A DNA stretch of 64,000 nt from Medicago truncatula (taxonomy: Eukaryota > Streptophyta > Magnoliopsida > Fabales > Fabaceae). Each line of letters opens with the position of its first letter. Within the stretch, counting starts at the first letter, position 1. The DNA lies in contig NC_053046.1 in NCBI RefSeq assembly GCF_003473485.1, positions 43,973,832 to 44,037,831 on the forward strand, given 5' to 3'. Shown here one piece after another: positions 35,641-47,015 of the stretch. The translations under genes were made by a program, and so were the position numbers. A model generated the notes under the pieces. That model saw only the letters and a list, made by a program, of their open reading frames with translations, ran no database searches and had not been told where the DNA came from.

Positions 35641-35860
35641 TAATAAATCATCTCTAATATAAACAAATATTCGCTTATAAAATTTATCTAATAAAAACAA
35701 AGATTCATTTGTAAAATATGTATAATTGAATAAATAAAAAAACTAAATAATAATCAATTTCCTATGGAGAAAGCCAGCATAAAAATACCAAAATTCATCT
35801 CTATAAGGAGGTAGTGCTAGGGTTAGGCGGTATTATTAAAAAGTGGAAAGACAGTTAAAA

Positions 35861-36889
35861 AGAATTAGAAAATAGATTTAAAAAAATTCTATACTGATTA
35901 TTTACAATAATGATTTAAAAAAAAATAGTAAAATTATTGTGATTCTTATGTTCATGTGTTTTATTGTTATGCTTTTTCACATATTTTTCAAGACACTAGG
36001 GTCATCTTTACTACTCTAAATTACTCTCTTTTTTATCTCTACTCTTCACTTTGTAAAATTTCATCGTTAAGACTTAACAAGACATAGTTCTAAGAAAATG
36101 CTTCATCCATCACGGATTTATCAGTTTGTTTTTCTGCTTTAGCTTAGATTGAATTAAAAAAAGTTAGTATACTTAATTATTATCATTTAATTCTAGTGTA
36201 AATATAAGAGATTATTATAACAAGGAAATAAGGTCTACAACTAATAAAGTTCTAAATATATTGGTTAAAAACAATAAAAACTACATGATAGATGACACAA
36301 AAGGGAAAGCTCTTTTCGAGCAGGAGAGGCTCCAGAGAAGATGAGAATTTGAAATTATTAAAACTAATAACAAAAAATAACAAACTAAGGAATGTTCTAC
36401 CAGCTCAAACGTTTCACTAGTTTAGATAAAAATCCTTCATCCATTCTGGTTGAAGCGGCAAACTAACTCATCATAGTTTCCTTCGAGAACACATCAACTA
36501 ACAATAACAACAAAGAAACAACATGTCAGTTCATAATGGCTCAATATAAAAATATATATGTAATTGAGACTCTCTCAGAAATACAAAACTTGTTTATCAC
36601 CACATAAACATTCACCGCGACCTCTGATTCGATTGATGCAAGACGGGGTCCAATTTACTAAGGGAAAGTTTCTACGGAAACTGTGGATGTAATGGTTCCC
36701 GACCAGCACCAAGCAAATCAGAGATCGAAAGAAGAAGAATCATCATCACCAAGTCTACCATAAATCACCTCTCTAAAGAGAGAGTAAGAGGATTGACTAA
36801 ACTAAACCCATTGAAAGTGTTTTCTAAATATTGGGTTAAAGAGAGGTTTATTTATAAGGAGAGAGACAAATGGGGTTGTAACATATGGA
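35861..36889. other. Noncoding gap with a possible minus-strand transcript
   Basis: No confident gene. On the minus strand a TATA-like CCTTATAAATAAACC (about 36850-36864) lies upstream of a 29-codon ORF (36761-36672) with a hydrophobic start (MVDLVMMILLLSISDLLGAG). It could be an LTR/TE promoter or a noncoding RNA, and I would not annotate a protein. Confidence 0.3.
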
Positions 36890-37660
36890 AGGACACAAAG
36901 ATTCATTTATTTTTTATGAATCAATGACTAATTTTTTTTTATCAATATTCAATAATAATAATATATATAATAGAAACAAATGTTCATTTGTAAAATATAT
37001 ATGTACAACTAAATAATAATCAGATTTCTTATGGAGAAAGCCACAAAAAAAAATTGGAATCTAATAAAAAACCAATTCATCGTTTATAAAATATATCTAA
37101 TAATAACAAATATTTTGTCAAATAAAAAGTAACGAAGGTTCATTTATTTTTAATAAATCATCTCTAATATAAACAAATATTCACTTATAAAATTTATCTA
37201 ATAGAAACAAAGATTCATTTGTATAATATGTATAATTGAATAAATAAAAAAATAAATAATACTCCATCTGTTCCGTAATAATTGAGCCATTTGCAAAAAA
37301 AATATTGTTCCAGAAAAATTGACCTATTTCACTTTTCAATATAATATTAATTACTTTTTTTCAATTATAACTCTAATTAATACTATTTTCACCACTCTCA
37401 TTCAATATATTCTACTTTACATTTATGATAAAGAAGAATGCACCAATGATTAATAAGGGCACTCAAAACCATTTTTCTTTCTCTTTTACTTATACACTTT
37501 TTCTTAATAAGTGTGAAATGAGTCAATAACTAAGGTAAAATGGGACGGAAGGAGTAATCAATTTCCTATGGAATAAACCAGCAAAAAATACCAAAATTCA
37601 TCTCTATAAGAGGTAGGGCTATGGTTAGACTGTATTATGGCAAAAACAATAGAGCATTAG
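36890..37660. repeat. AT-rich repeat, copy B
   Basis: Second copy of the 34931-35860 repeat. It lacks the SINE but carries the Stowaway at 37262-37554. Confidence 0.8.
37262..37554. mobile_element. Stowaway MITE, 293 bp
   Basis: Terminal inverted repeats CTCCATCTGTTCCGTAA and (inverted) CTCCTTCCGTCCCAT, flanked by TA (37260-37261, 37555-37556). The paralogous repeat copy A has the empty site near 35752. Confidence 0.88.
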
Positions 37661-37801
37661 GAACTTTGATTGATGTATAAGTACATCGAATTATTTTTGT
37701 GTTTGTTGTGTTAGACCATACACTTTTGACATTGTAACATGATGAACATTTTAGTCAAATCATAACAAATAATACATGTGTTTCTATAGATACTAGTTAC
37801 A

Positions 37802-37822
37802 AACCCGTGCTTCGCACGGGTT
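37802..37822 (-). terminator. Helitron 3' hairpin
   Basis: Perfect 9-bp stem with a TTC loop, 5 nt before the CTAG terminus. It is the expected stop signal for Helitron rolling-circle transfer. Confidence 0.8.
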
Positions 37823-38599
37823 GAATAACGTATCTTGTAAAAAAAATTGTTCCAAAGGAAAAATAAGCAAAATCAGCCACCGCTTATAAAAAATTGCTAC
37901 AAAGACTTCTTTCCTTTTGAATTGTATTTGAAGATGCGGTATACAATTTTGTTTCATTCTGATATTAAAATTTAACTTGCATAACTGTACGCGATTATCA
38001 AGTATGAGATATGGAACACACATATATGGCTGCATTTGATCTCTTCCCATCTATGCTATTTGTAAAAGAAGTCTCTTTCATGTTACTATATTGCATACGG
38101 ATGATCAAGTTTACGGAAAATGCAAACTTCATAAATGAGAAAAGCAAGCAAACTGCACAATTCCTATCTATATATTAGAAAATTTTATCAGCATTTTTAG
38201 TCCTAAAAAATTTTCCACGAGCACTTTTAGTCATTGTCAAAAATTTCCATCAACAATTTTGATCCCTAAAATGCTTAAGGAAAATATCACAGGAACTAAA
38301 AAGTATGATTTTATTTTGTAGGTACTAAAAGATTTGATAAAGCATTATAAAACTTTGTTGTACAAAAAGAGCATGTCTTATTTTGATCACCATATCTTTA
38401 TAGTTCTAATTCTTACAACAGCATACCAAACATAATTCACACTAATAAAATATAACCCTTTTTTTTTTTTGAAGAAATTAATATAATATAACTCTTAAAA
38501 AAGTCTTCATGATTAATTTTTCAATATAGTACAACAATAAAATTCCTAAAAAATTAATCAGGAATAAAGCTGCAAAAATCAACAACTAATAAGTGTCAG

Positions 38600-39126
38600 T
38601 TCTATGTAGTAAAATGATAGCTCTTTTGTTTTCTTGACCTTTTTTTTCTACCTTTTGTACAATTAAAAGTGGTACAAACATTAGTTTGAAAATGAAGGTA
38701 GCAAAGCAGACAGAGGTATACAGGCTGTAGATATCAATTTCATTGTACTGTTTGAGCACTTCATCCACACCGTTAGTACATTCTTCATTTTTCCATGAAT
38801 CACTACTGTTAAAGTCACAGCTTCTTCGGATTGTTTTATAGGTTTCATCATATATCACTGCATGACTCCAAGCATAATCAACCATTCCTAACTAATCTTC
38901 AGCATAAGTTTCAGGGTTTCCCAGCTGCCCAAAAAATAAAAGCATTATTTTTTCTCTTTCATATTTATTTTAAATTAAGATTCTTTATACTTTGATATTT
39001 ATCTAGAACTTAAAGCTAGATTTTAAATCATGTAGGAACATACCAAAATGCCCTTGAGATCAATATGAAGGGAAGGGTTATTGTTTCTATCAATGATAAG
39101 TTCAGCAAGCTCTGGTACATACTTTC
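38600..39126 (-). pseudogene. Captured serine carboxypeptidase-like exons
   Basis: Exon 39126-39044 encodes GKYVPELAELIIDRNNNPSL and HIDLKGIL. The next exon starts at 38924 (LGNPETYAED, then a TAG stop at 38894-38892, then LGMVDYAWSHAVIYDET...SCDFNSSDSWKNEE...EVLKQYNEIDIYSLYTSVCF). These are the middle parts of an S10 serine carboxypeptidase-like (SCPL) protein, a secreted or vacuolar peptidase/acyltransferase family. Only the exons after the active-site Ser region are present, the reading frame has a premature stop, and the exon runs on into nonhomologous residues. Dead as a peptidase. Confidence 0.85.
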
Positions 39127-39427
39127 CTGCAAAACATGTTTTATGATCAATTCAGAGGATTAAAATTGACTTTTTTTTTATCATTAAGAATCGAACTCAA
39201 TACTAAGACACAAATTTTGATTTCAAACTAACTAAACAAAAATCAGGCTTACATCTTTTGTATCTGTCCTCTCAAAGACCACCACAATAAATTTCAGGCT
39301 TATAAATTTCAAACAGCAACACCTGCAATTTGTTCACAAAATTAAACAATTTGATGAGTAATGACAGTTGCATATGCTGAAAAGAATCAGCCCAAAGAAA
39401 AGATTGTCCTTTAGGCCATTTTTAAAG

Positions 39428-39590
39428 CTTTTGCTTGATGCAGTACTCCTTAAGATTCATCAAAGCTGGCCGAATCGTATTCCCGACTTGATTGGAATAT
39501 TTCAGGCATAACAACCTTTGTGCAACATGATAAGCACTCTGTATCGAGTGATTCTGCAAGCAGTTGACATCCATCCTTTTCTTTTCCTAA
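39428..39590 (-). other. Unrecognised captured exon
   Basis: After an AG acceptor, one frame reads DGCQLLAESLDTECLSCCTK to a stop. An alternative acceptor further in opens a frame reading SAYHVAQRLLCLKYSNQVGN. Coding-like, but I cannot assign a family. Confidence 0.35.
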
Positions 39591-40032
39591 TGACAGTGAG
39601 TCATATCACATGTTAGTTTCAGTGCTTAGTGCCGGTTTATGTTTAACACTTGCTAATCCACTGCATACTTAACAAATGGATATGAAAAACAGACAAGAAG
39701 CAAACAATTTTGTGAAACATAGCTGTATTCAAAATAGATAGCACAATCATTGTGATGGCAGATTGATAACTTAATGAAATAAAAATAAAAAAACAAAAAG
39801 AAAACCAATTAACCTGTTCATATAACAGTTTGTTTGACTACAAATTTTATATGCATTCATGTATGAGTTTCCATGTAAAAATTTAAGCACATGATTCTCT
39901 GCTATTTGCACTGGAATTTCCTCCAAGAGTATTTATAATTTAAGGAATCAAGCTTGATTATCTTTTCTTTCACGGAAAGTTAAAGTGTGCATGATTTAAA
40001 TTAATATCCTATTTTTGCAAGCATGATATAAT

Positions 40033-40142
40033 CACCTTTTCTGAAATCCTTAATGTGATCATTCTGGTGGTCTCAATAACGGAAACAATAGGTTCATAGC
40101 TAGATTGAAAGAGCTCCAATTCAGATTTCTTGGAAGAAGCCA
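40033..40142 (-). other. Unrecognised captured first exon
   Basis: ATG at about 40142 opens MASSKKSELELFQSSYEPIV, then SVIETTRMITLRISEK, with a GT donor near 40036. It looks like a true gene start inside the Helitron. It may join the exon at 39590-39428 (EK|DGCQLL keeps the frame). Family unknown. Confidence 0.4.
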
Positions 40143-40474
40143 TATTATAAATAAATGAAATAGAAAAAAATTGAAGCTAAAACATAGAGAATATTATGAA
40201 TCTTAAGGATTGTGAAAGTAACTCCTCATCTTATTTGACCTATCCTTTTCTAGAGTTTGGGCTCATACAATACTGTCAGAAAGTAACATCCTCATCTTAT
40301 TTGAACATTCTTATTGTGTCTCAAATAAATTCCTGACAATTTTTTTTTCACATCAGTTAAAATGGGTCTCAAATAAAAAACAGAACCACAAACACAAAAA
40401 GTAATGATCATATTATATAATTGTCAAGTGCCAAAAATATTTTGCGATTGAAAATGAAAAAGAATCCATTATAC

Positions 40475-40633
40475 CTCTTTATAGACCCTTTCTACATTTT
40501 TATCCACTGTCCCTGCAGAAAGCATGGCCTCACGCTCTGATATATTGAAACCCCAATTTTCATTTTTAGGAGCCACCTCAAGCCTAATTGCCCTCCAGCT
40601 CATCATTTCATATAACCCATATTCTACAGAGAC
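40475..40633 (-). pseudogene. Captured phosphoglycerate mutase-like exon
   Basis: One clean 159-nt exon with AG and GT borders encodes VSVEYGLYEMMSWRAIRLEV, then APKNENWGFNIS and GTVDKNVERVYKE. This matches the central part of plant phosphoglycerate mutase-like (histidine phosphatase superfamily) proteins as I remember them. The catalytic RHG and later His exons are absent. Confidence 0.7.
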
Positions 40634-42367
40634 CTGCAGTTGTGGAAGAGAGTTGGAGAACATTGCCAACTTAATGGTTGGTGTATCTATGCACCAAGTA
40701 CCCAAGATTTGTATGTTATATTATAATGTCATAATGAAAACAAAATACCACCTTAGTCTTTCCATTAATAAAACTTTACATTTCTAGTTCCACATAGAAA
40801 ACCAAACCACTTTCATTATAATGTGTGTTCTACGTTTAGTTTTCATCAGTAGGTAAAGGTTTAAAAGTTGGATTGAAGTGTATGCTTCAAACATCAATCA
40901 ATTATAGACAAATAAAACATTACCATATGGTGCAGTGACATACTGAAAAATTTATTCAAAGAAAATAAACTATTTGTGATTGCCGTACGAAGAGTTAGTG
41001 CTTACACTGCAAGAACCACCTCTGATAATCAAAGGTAATTCAAAACTGACTTTCATTTCTGCCAAAATCGAAAATTTCACTCAATAATGACAGAAACTGA
41101 ACATGATTATATCAACAATTGGTTCTATACAAAGAATGTTCCATTTTTAGCAAAAAGCTTCAAAGCGCAGCATATTTTGAAAGTTAAAGGAGAGTACTGT
41201 TTTGTTCTCAATGAGTCACTGTGACTATGACTATATAGAGAAAAGAACCAAATGCTCTTTAGTGTATTTCCCAAACGTTTAGGAACTCTTAACCAAAGTA
41301 AGATCATGAATGACTTGATATATAAGGACACCAATTAATCTGATGGTAAAGGTTCAGATTGAGATTCCAACTATAACCATAAGATGGCAAATTAACCGGC
41401 ATAAATACGTATTTTGATAGAGACCTTCATGTTATTATTGTGACCACATAATTGGATTGGATCAAAGAGCCTAATGCTTTAAATCTTTCTCAAATTGAAT
41501 ACAACATGCAGATAAATCTCCCCAATAACTCATAAAATAGTTGTAACCAAGATAAGCAAAGAGTGTCACGTTCAAGTACATGCACTCTTTGCACATATGG
41601 GAATACAATTATACATCTACTTTTGAACTCAACAATGGAATGGAATCATATACTTCTCCACACTTTCATGCTTATCCAATGATAGTGCCTATGCATATGT
41701 TCCCAATAAATATGTGTGTGCAATGGCGGCAGAAATGGGGGGCCATGAATAAAACTTATATAATATATTTTGCATGGTATATAAAATAAAACACTAATTT
41801 GGCATACTAATTTGATGAACTTTTTAGGCATGTTGCGTATAAAAAAGACTTAAAATTCTCATTCTAAACTCTTCATGAACAGCCAATATGTATCCACACC
41901 TTATATCACACATCATACGATCATGCATATTATTTCCTAACTACTCCCTCTAAACTCAGTTATAAGCAAAAATACATACAGAGATGCCATTTTCCATCTA
42001 ATTCAAAAGCCATTTTCCAGAAATTTTCATCCTTATTCATACATACATCATCTTCAATGTTGAATCTTCATTGATTAGTACCTCATACATACCCAAAGCT
42101 TCATCAACATTCTTCTGTAGAAATTGAAGGACCTATCCTAGCCAATGTCATCAAAATAGCTTATAGCATACACAATTTAAGTTTTTTCACAATATAAGCT
42201 ATTTTTAACACCTATTATGACAACTTAACGACCAATGTAATCATCAAGGTATGTATTTTGATAAAATTAAGATTTTTCGCAATTTCTGTGAAGCTGTTTT
42301 TGTATATACAAAAGCACCTATCACGACAACTTCATTTCACAATTTACCATCAGGTGCATACTAATAC

Positions 42368-42496
42368 CTTGATGAGGCCAGTTCCAGTAACATGATCAGC
42401 ATGTACATGTGTATTTATAGCATACACAAACTTCAAACCCAATTCTTGAATGAGTGATAAGTCTCTATCTACTGTCCTATCAGCAGGGTCAATCAA
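42368..42496 (-). pseudogene. Captured ETHE1-like persulfide dioxygenase exon
   Basis: A 43-codon exon with intact splice borders: [20 protein letters not shown], then [27 protein letters not shown] is the metal-binding HxHxDH motif of the metallo-beta-lactamase fold, and the surrounding sequence is that of the mitochondrial sulfur dioxygenase ETHE1 (glyoxalase II-like). The rest of the gene is not seen downstream. Confidence 0.85.
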
Positions 42497-42839
42497 CTGA
42501 AGTTTTCAACAAAAAAATCAAAAATCAAAATCATCAATCAACTAAAATTTTCATAAAAACACCAAAATCATCAAAACAACTGAATTTTTCATAACCAAAA
42601 AAAATCACCAATCACTAAAACAGAAGAAACCCATTATTCAATTCAACAAATAATTCTGACCCGCATAAAAAAATTTCCACAAATAATCAAACAGACACTT
42701 CAAAATCATTTTTTTTTCACAGAAAAATAAAAATTCATCAATCACCAAAATAGAGGAAACTCATCATCAAATTCAATAAATAATTCCAAACCAGATATAA
42801 AATTTAAACTTCAGAAAAATTAATTAAAAAGGCCACATA

Positions 42840-43085
42840 CCTGACATTCTATATTTTCACCAATCAATTCATCAGAAGTTGAATTGGACGAAATCCCTAC
42901 ATCAATTTTCCTGGACGAAATCCCTACATCAATTTTCCTGGACAAAACCAAACAACAACCCAAATCCAAAAAAAGTAAAAAAGTCACCATTGATAATCAA
43001 GAAAATGGAAGAAGAAAATGAATAAGCAAGTACCTTTCCTAATCCCTTACCTCCCTTAACAGTCAAACCTCTACTTTGTACCATC
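42840..43085 (-). other. Chimeric upstream exons before ETHE1 fragment
   Basis: ATG near 43083 opens MVQSRGLTVKGGKGLGK followed by a GT donor. A further stretch reads RKIDVGISS twice in tandem (27-bp duplication at about 42892-42945), then NSTSDELIGENIECQ with a donor. These residues are not part of ETHE1 as I know it, so another source gene or newly exonised sequence is likely. Confidence 0.4.
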
Positions 43086-43548
43086 CTCCAATTAATTGGT
43101 TCTGGTCACCAACACAACACACAAACAGTTCCAAAATCAACACCAGAAACCACATGCATGAGATTCTAGATCCAATTTCTGAAATAAACCCCAAGAGCAG
43201 AATAGAGAAAAGCTGCGCCCTAGAGGGAAGAAATGAGGAAAATTGAGCTTGCTGGAAGTATGAGATAACAATTAAGTCATGACTGTAGCCTTGCATGTTG
43301 GTAATTTTGAGTGAAAAGGGAGAAACATTTGGAGAAGATGGTGAATAGTGAGAGGGGGGGGGGGACGATGGGTTTTTAGAAAGAGAAGGGAAAAAAATTA
43401 TGAGGTTTAGAGAGAGAAGGGGAAAAATTTCTGTATATATAATATAACATTATCCAATTACCAATTTACTGAAATACCCCTAATAAGGGCAAAATGGTCA
43501 ATAAAAGGGACAAAGATTGTCCTATATAGTAAAGTAGACTACTGTAGA

Positions 43549-43928
43549 TATTTCGTATGGTGGACTAAATCCATAATCCACGATTTAAGGAACATTTGTG
43601 ACATGTGAGAAAGATGGTTATGTGGAAGAGAAATGATATTTGTACAACCACTTTATTATAATTTTTATTCTCTCTCTATTGTTTTGGACCAATGAGAAGA
43701 GAGAAAATAAAAGTTGTCAACAAAATTGTCACAAATGGTTGTCAATATATCACTACTCTATGTGGAAGCCCTTTTTCTCCATACTTCAAAATTGTCAAAT
43801 TCATTATTCAAAGTCACTTGAATCATCTTCATCGTGGACACATTTGTACTAAAAATGAACGTTAGTTTTCAAAACGTTATAATAACATTTCGGAACCAAT
43901 CATTTCAAATATATATAGTTCAAAAGTC
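43549..43928. other. Gap with MITE copy 3
   Basis: Contains the third copy of the small MITE (about 43628-43758: TTGTTTTGGACCAATGAGAA, GAGAAAATAAAAGTTGTCAA, between partly inverted ends TGATATTTGTACAACCA and TGGTTGTCAATATATCA). No gene. Confidence 0.55.
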
Positions 43929-44049
43929 GAATTTTTTTTTTCTCTAACCCTTTTTGCCAAAAAAAATCCAGATATGACCCCCTTTGAAAAAAAAATACCG
44001 AAATGACCCACTTTTAAATTTTTTTTTTTTTTTTGTCTTCTAGCGCGTT

Positions 44050-44174
44050 CCCGCCATCTGAAATGGCGGGACTGACCGCCGGTCAGACTGCAGTCGCGTC
44101 AGCCGTCGCGTCATGACGGCAGGTGGCTTTTTTTTTAATTTTTTTTTGTCGTTCCCGCCGTTTGATCTGGCGGG
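44050..44174. promoter_or_regulatory. Left-arm hairpin motif pair CCCGCC-N9-GGCGGG
   Basis: Copies at 44050-44070 and 44154-44174. Each has a 6-bp GC stem around a 9-nt spacer. The same motif recurs in the centre and right arm; a transposase binding site is one possible role. Confidence 0.75.
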
Positions 44175-44501
44175 ACTGATTATTTTATTTATTTTTTTCG
44201 TTTTTTCTTTTTTACATTAAATAATGATGATAATAATAATGATAAATAATAATAATGATAAATATTTAATAAAAAAACTACTTTCTCCACGGAAACCAAT
44301 TACGCCAATGTAAACTATGACCTCCCGTAGCACATAATTTATCTTTTTTTCGTTTTTTCTTTTTATTTTTTTGGCAGCATTGTTTTACATTTTTTTTTTT
44401 GAACAAATAGCATTTTTTTACATAAAATAAAACACAACAAATAATAATGATAGATAAAAATATATTAATTTATTTGAACACATAATACATAACGTTATTA
44501 A

Positions 44502-46373
44502 CTACCGATTATTTAAACTCGGACAATTTCTCCTAATATGACCGGTATGCCGACACAACCCACACCGTCTCGGTGTCGGAGTCCTCTCCACCACCTCCTC
44601 GTCCATTTCAGTCCTTATGCGGGTACTATTGGGTCGACCTTTCTTTAGTCTTCGCATGTTTGGATTATGGCAAATCACGGGACCGTCGTATGGAAGCCAA
44701 TAACTCTTGTCGTGGACTACTTTGAAGGCTGTGTTGTAGATGGAGTAAACACTCTCGTTTTTGAACACATGTGGAATAAGGGTTGTGTAGTCATGGCGAA
44801 ATGAAGAACACGCGGCTATGACATGAGAACATGGCAAATGTAAAGCTTGAAATTTCCCACAATCACACCACCCCGCTCGTAGGTCCACCTTGAAAGTTCC
44901 CATTGGCCTTCCTTCCCTGTAGTTGACGGTCTCACGGACTGAGAAGGTATACCTTTCTCGGTCAAACTGTTCGACATGATGGGTGTTGGACTTAACAATG
45001 TCATCCTGAATCGCATTTTGGCAATATTCACTGAACAAATCTCCGGAACCTACCCTTGCAAACGCTTTTTGAGCCCTATCAGCAAAGAGACATGCCAGCC
45101 TATAGTAGGTTGATTGAACTATAGGTGTAACTGGTAGGTTGCGTGTTCCCTTAAACACAGAGTTCCACGACTCAACGATGTTGCTTGTCATGTGGCCCCA
45201 TCGTCGACCCTCATCATATGCTTGAGTCCACTTTTCTTTCGGAATATTGTCCACCCAATCTAATGCACGCTGATTTGCCTCCTGGATTACACCACGATAG
45301 TAATTGAACAAGGGTACGTTTAGGGCATATCCTGCATGTTAAGAAAAAACAATTAGTTAGATAGTGAACCTATTTAATAATAAGACGATATAAAAAAAAC
45401 TGTAACATAATATTCTTACCCATATTATTGACAACATCCTTAAGATCTCCATCCTTGATTGTCCTCATGAAGTTTTGCTTAATGTGTCGAATGCAGTACA
45501 CATGAGCTGAACCAGTTGCTTGCCAACCATTCCTTGGGTCATTGAATGCGCTTTTAATTGATTCATGTCTGTCGGAGACCATGCAGACAGATATTCCCTT
45601 TGTGACGTGCCTTCTTAGATTTTTCAAAAAAAAACTCCAGCCCTCCTTTGTCTCACCTTCGACAAGCGCAAAGGCGATTGGAATCGTTTTGTTGTTTCCA
45701 TCTTGTGCTACCGCAAGCAACAATGTTCCTTTGTACTTGTCATACAACCACGTCCCGTCGACATGGACAACTGGTTTGCAATACTTAAACCCATTGATGC
45801 ATGGATAGAAGGCCCAAAATAGACGATGAAATTGTGCTCTCCATTCTCGCCAATCTGCGTTTTTAAATCGAAGACGGTCCTTGGCATCGTCTCCTTCATC
45901 ACATTCAACCATTGTGTTTGTGAGAGTAGCTCGGTGTATGGTAATTGTTGTGATGAAGATGGGTGTTCAAACTCATATTGTGTTTGTGAAAACAATTGAG
46001 GTGTTTGACGCGGTTGTGAAATCTCCCGGTTTTCAATAATAACCGATAACTCAATGGAACCAACCGCATTAAAATATTTGTGAGTTGCAAACATATCTGC
46101 AATGTCATCGTTGTCGTATATTTCGGTGTCATTATACTGGATATGACCTTGAACGAAGGCTTGTGGTGCTCGATATATAATTTTAGATATCACCTGAGAT
46201 TCAGTGAGATGTAGCTTCTGCTCTATTCTTTTTTTCAAATGATCAATGGTGCTTTTGATGCTAACATAAAAACATTTTCTTTGCTCACTTTCAAAAAATG
46301 AACCAAATTGATTTCTTGAAACTTTTCCATTATAGTGGACAATGAAAAATACATTCTCTGGTGTGGGTGCCAT
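44502..46373 (-). pseudogene. MURA-like (MULE) transposase, frame-disrupted
   Basis: From ATG 46373 an N-terminal ubiquitin/PB1-like region (MAPTPENVFFIVHYNG..., SVIIENR) runs to about 45920. The catalytic part is in another frame from about 45912: VVHVDGTWLYDKYKGTLLLA (first Asp), CMVSDRHESIKSAF (second Asp), then after a GT-AG intron (45419-45332) SNIVESWNSVFKG (acidic third residue), SWIM zinc finger CDCGKFQALHLPCSHVIAAC, and a CCHC knuckle CGLCRHTGHIRRNC before the stop at 44502. The DDE, SWIM and knuckle order is that of Mutator transposases. The frame change near 45912, and no clear region between N-terminal and catalytic parts, suggest a deletion or frameshift. Otherwise well preserved. 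Confidence 0.85.
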
Positions 46374-46428
46374 TGTTGTTGGGTGCGTTGAAAATATTTG
46401 TATGTTTGTAACTGTTAACAATAAGAGT

Positions 46429-46900
46429 CCAAAATATATAGGCAATTGCATGCAAAAAAAATTGAACACGCGTGCCACGTGTCGCGTTGTAAGTGGCCAG
46501 TCCATTCCCGCCAGTTGAAATGGCGGGACCAAGTCTTTTCCTGCAGCTTTGCAGGCGCGTGGAAGGCTTTCCTGCAGCTTTGCAGGCGCGTCAGCTGACA
46601 GTTGCGCAGAAACCAGCACGCGCTACAGTGCACTTGCAGGCGCGTCAGCAGCTTTGACTGACGGAAGGGACACGTGTTGGATTTTCGTTGGCTCGACTGG
46701 TCATTCCCGCCGTTTGGAATGGCGGTAATGGAAGCAATGCAAGGCAGCTTCTGCAACGTACACTGGCTTCTGTTACAAATTCAAGATTCTTGATACAATT
46801 GATGCATGCTTTTGAAAAGACTATACCATACCATACTGAATAATTGAGCTAACCTGTTGTGAACATTAATTCATAACTCTTCAATTCTTCTTCTATAAAA
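46429..46900. promoter_or_regulatory. Divergent promoter of MULE element
   Basis: Minus-strand TATA-like CCTATATATTTTGG (46442-46429) serves the transposase and plus-strand CTATAAAA (46893-46900) the PMD gene. Between them are two hairpin motifs (46507-46527; 46706-46726, the last base T instead of G) and a direct repeat of TTTCCTGCAGCTTTGCAGG (about 46538 and 46568) with a partial third copy. Confidence 0.65.
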
Positions 46901-47015
46901 TCAGTGTTGTGGTTGAACACTACACACCAGTTTTCAATTGCTCTCAATCTAACATTTATCCTTTCCTTGTGAGAAATAGCATACAGTTAAGCTTTTCTTT
47001 CCTTCTAATTTAAAG

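Larger units (their letters stand above)
34931..35860. repeat. AT-rich repeat, copy A
   Basis: Shares long blocks with 36890-37640: CCTATGGAGAAAGCCAGCA, ATTCATCTCTATAAG, and the TAATAAATCATCTCTAATAT block. This copy holds a SINE at 35556-35640 and lacks the Stowaway present in copy B. Confidence 0.8.
37793..43548 (-). mobile_element. Non-autonomous Helitron with captured gene fragments
   Basis: Minus strand: the 5' end A|TCTACAGTAGTC at 43548 is followed by the plant-Helitron-like CCTTATTAGGGGTATTTCAG region. The 3' end at 37793 is CTAG|T, preceded 5 nt upstream by a perfect hairpin (9-bp stem AACCCGTGC, 3-nt loop, 37802-37822). Insertion lies between A and T, with no duplication, as the family requires. 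Length 5,756 bp. No Rep/helicase gene is present. Inside are exons of at least three unrelated host genes, all in the element's sense orientation, separated by intron-like DNA with preserved splice sites. Confidence 0.85.

Noticed and set aside
41938-41990. Stowaway-like word CTCCCTCTAAACTCAG
   Set aside because: No inverted partner end with a TA duplication was found inside the Helitron, so it is not annotated.
42060-42180. TPR-like minus-strand fragment in the Helitron (NVDEALGMYEVLINED)
   Set aside because: Too short and frame-broken to distinguish from chance, though a further captured exon is possible.
45542-45808. Plus-strand open frame opposite the transposase
   Set aside because: Shadow of the MULE catalytic domain on the other strand. 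No domain of its own.
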